Positions 34,935-36,347 of a stretch of DNA of 36,347 nt are shown here, in pieces (positions within the stretch are counted from its first letter, which is position 1; each line of letters begins with the position of its first letter). A model generated the notes under the pieces. The model had not been told where the DNA came from. It did no database searches and saw only the letters and a program-made list of their open reading frames with translations. Source of the DNA: Chersky-806 sp036502405 (GTDB taxonomy: Bacteria > Actinomycetota > Acidimicrobiia > IMCC26256 > JAENVU01); contig DASXYP010000097.1 of NCBI GenBank assembly GCA_036502405.1, positions 1-36,347 of the forward strand, read 5' to 3'. The position numbers were made by a program, and so were the translations under genes.

Positions 34935-36029
34935 TCAGCGGCTCTCGGCCATGAGGGACGTGAACTCCTCGAAGAGATAGGTGGCGTCGTGCGGCCCGGG
35001 GCCGGCCTCGGGGTGGTGCTGCACCGAGAAGGTCGGCTCGCCGCGCAACCGGAGGCCCTCACACACGCCGTCGTTCAGGTTCACGTGCGTGATCTCGACG
35101 TCGCCCCCGACCGAGCCCGCGTCGACCGCGTAGTTGTGGTTCTGGCTCGTGATCTCGACCCGGCCGCTCGGCTCGTGGCGCACGGGGTGGTTCGCGCCGT
35201 GGTGGCCGAACGGGAGCTTGGTCGTCCGCCCGCCGAGCGCGAGGCCGAGGACCTGGTGGCCGAGGCAGATCCCGAAGATCGGGACGCCCCTCCCGACGAG
35301 CCCGCCGAGGGCGCCGATCGTGCCGGTGACCGCGGCGGGGTCGCCCGGGCCGTTCGACAGGAAGATGCCGTCCGGGTCGCGGGCCAGCACGTCGCTCGCC
35401 GCGGTGCTTGCAGGCACCACCTCGACGAAGCAGCCGCTGCCGGTCAGGTGGCGCAGGATCGTGCGCTTGATGCCGAGGTCGTAGGCGACCACGTGGAACG
35501 GCGCGTCGGGGTCGCCGACGGTGTACGCGACATCCGTGGTCACCGACGCGGCGAGGTCGATGCCGTCGGTGGGCACCGCCTCGGCCGCGGCCGCACGCAC
35601 CAGGGCCTCGTCGGTGCCGAACGCGCCGGGCACCGCGCCCGAGTCGCGCAGGTGCCGCGTGAGCCGCCGGGTGTCGATGCCGGCGATGCCGGGCACGCCG
35701 TGGCGCCGGAGGAAGTCCGGGAGCGGCTCGGTCGAGCGCCAGCTGCTCGGCCGGCGGGCCAGTTCGCGCACGACGACGCCGCGGCAGAACGGCCGCCGGC
35801 TCTCGTCGTCGTCCGGGTTGGTCCCGTAGTTGCCGATGTGGGGGTACGTGAACGTGATGATCTGACCGGCGTAGCTCGGGTCGGTCACGATCTCCTGGTA
35901 GCCGGAGAGCGCGGTGTTGAACACGACCTCACCGGTCGCGACCGTTCCCGCGTCGAGCGCGCCGATCGCCTCGCCCTCGAACACCTCCCCGTCCCGGAGG
36001 ACCAGCACCGCTTCCAGCACCGCGCTCAT
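34935..36029 (-). CDS. carA: Carbamoyl-phosphate synthase small subunit
   Basis: Glutaminase subunit that passes ammonia to CarB. It has 364 residues. The N-terminal domain includes ATGEVVFNTALSGYQEIVTD and the C-terminal class I amidotransferase domain contains FGICLGHQVLGLALGG, with the nucleophilic Cys, and VQHHPEAGPGP with the His and Glu of the triad. The ATG at 36029 overlaps the pyrC stop by 4 nt (ATGA). Longer in-frame readings are pyrC shadows. Confidence 0.97.
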   Translation of the reverse strand: MSAVLEAVLVLRDGEVFEGEAIGALDAGTVATGEVVFNTALSGYQEIVTDPSYAGQIITFTYPHIGNYGTNPDDDESRRPFCRGVVVRELARRPSSWRSTEPLPDFLRRHGVPGIAGIDTRRLTRHLRDSGAVPGAFGTDEALVRAAAAEAVPTDGIDLAASVTTDVAYTVGDPDAPFHVVAYDLGIKRTILRHLTGSGCFVEVVPASTAASDVLARDPDGIFLSNGPGDPAAVTGTIGALGGLVGRGVPIFGICLGHQVLGLALGGRTTKLPFGHHGANHPVRHEPSGRVEITSQNHNYAVDAGSVGGDVEITHVNLNDGVCEGLRLRGEPTFSVQHHPEAGPGPHDATYLFEEFTSLMAESR

Positions 36030-36347
36030 GCCTGGGCCTCGCGGTCGAGGACGGTCGGTTCGCCGCGCAGGATGGTGTGGCGGACCCGGCCGCTCAGCTT
36101 CCAGCCCGCGAACGGCGAATTGCGGGACTTGCTCGCGAGCCGGTCGGGGTCGACGACCCACTGCTCGGCCGGGTCGAGCACGCAGAGGTTCGCCGGGTTG
36201 CCGGGAGCGACGGGCAGCCCGTGGCCGTGCCGGTCGAGCCCCGCGATGCGCCCCGGTTGCCACGAGAGCGTCGCAAGCACCTGGTGCAGGGTCATGATCC
36301 CGGGGTCGACGAGCTGGGTGATCGCCACCCCGAGCGCGGTCTCCACC
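36026..36347 (-). CDS. pyrC: Dihydroorotase, C-terminal part (truncated by the window end)
   Basis: Only the last 106 or so residues are visible; the gene continues past the right edge. The piece carries GNPANLCVLDPAEQWVVDP, then SKSRNSPFAGWKLSGRVRHT, the usual end of the amidohydrolase fold, and lacks the metal-binding His residues that lie earlier in the protein. It converts carbamoylaspartate to dihydroorotate and precedes carA, as in actinobacterial pyrimidine operons. Confidence 0.93.
   Translation of the reverse strand, partial: VETALGVAITQLVDPGIMTLHQVLATLSWQPGRIAGLDRHGHGLPVAPGNPANLCVLDPAEQWVVDPDRLASKSRNSPFAGWKLSGRVRHTILRGEPTVLDREAQA

Noticed and set aside
34934..35062. N-terminal extension of carB
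   Set aside because: It overlaps the end of carA and has no homology-like pattern; the GTG at 34933 begins the conserved domain.
36030..36263. N-terminal extension of carA
   Set aside because: It reads through pyrC in another frame; the ATG at 36029 gives the normal CarA start.

Overview
The window is about 70% G+C by eye and reads as a chromosomal core segment of an actinobacterium. Pointers are an actinobacterial integration host factor (mIHF) upstream of gmk-rpoZ-coaBC-metK, a PriA without helicase motifs, many GTG starts, and GTGA/ATGA/TGATG junctions between adjacent genes. From memory, the order pyrimidine genes - mIHF - gmk - rpoZ - coaBC - metK - priA - def/fmt - rsmB - rpe - rib genes follows the mycobacterial layout. 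A deep-branching class such as Acidimicrobiia is possible but not proven here. No transposase, integrase, CRISPR array, tRNA or rRNA was found.

Layout. Only the lipid-flippase-like gene (45-1094) and the DUF1844 / DUF2207 / GH15 trio (7394-11511) are on the plus strand. Minus-strand blocks, listed from low to high coordinates and each transcribed right to left, are: (1) 1056-7138, infC-rpmI-rplT-rRNA methyltransferase-pheS-pheT-thioesterase; (2) 11563-12812, a membrane protein and a DinB/maleylpyruvate-isomerase-type protein; (3) 12966-17546, ribD-ribE-ribBA-ribH-hisG-cold-shock-like gene behind an FMN riboswitch; (4) 17896-21766, def-fmt-rsmB-rpe-mog; (5) 21851-24142, a lone arylsulfatase; (6) 24209-29854, mihF-gmk-rpoZ-coaBC-metK-priA; (7) 29965-36347, pyrC (cut by the window edge)-carA-carB-pyrD-pyrF.

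How the genes work together. Block 1 supplies translation initiation, two 50S proteins, an rRNA 2'-O-methyltransferase and phenylalanyl-tRNA synthetase. Block 3 converts GTP and ribulose 5-phosphate to riboflavin, and rpe in block 4 makes that pentose phosphate. def, fmt and rsmB act on N-formylmethionine and rRNA. Block 6 combines a nucleoid protein, GMP kinase, RNA polymerase omega, CoA and S-adenosylmethionine synthesis and a replication-restart factor. Block 7 is de novo UMP synthesis. The accessory genes are the GH15/DUF2207 pair, the arylsulfatase, the flippase-like protein and the small genes of block 2.

The most interesting signals are in RNA and gene order rather than in a new protein system. 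They are a four-segment Shine-Dalgarno-sequestering platform behind the FMN riboswitch, an 11-bp hairpin over the annotated priA start, a 22-bp perfect palindrome in the mihF leader, a hairpin between rpmI and rplT, a probable ATC start for infC, hisG joined to the rib operon, and a PyrDB-type pyrD without an adjacent pyrK. I saw no convincing undescribed defence or mobile system.
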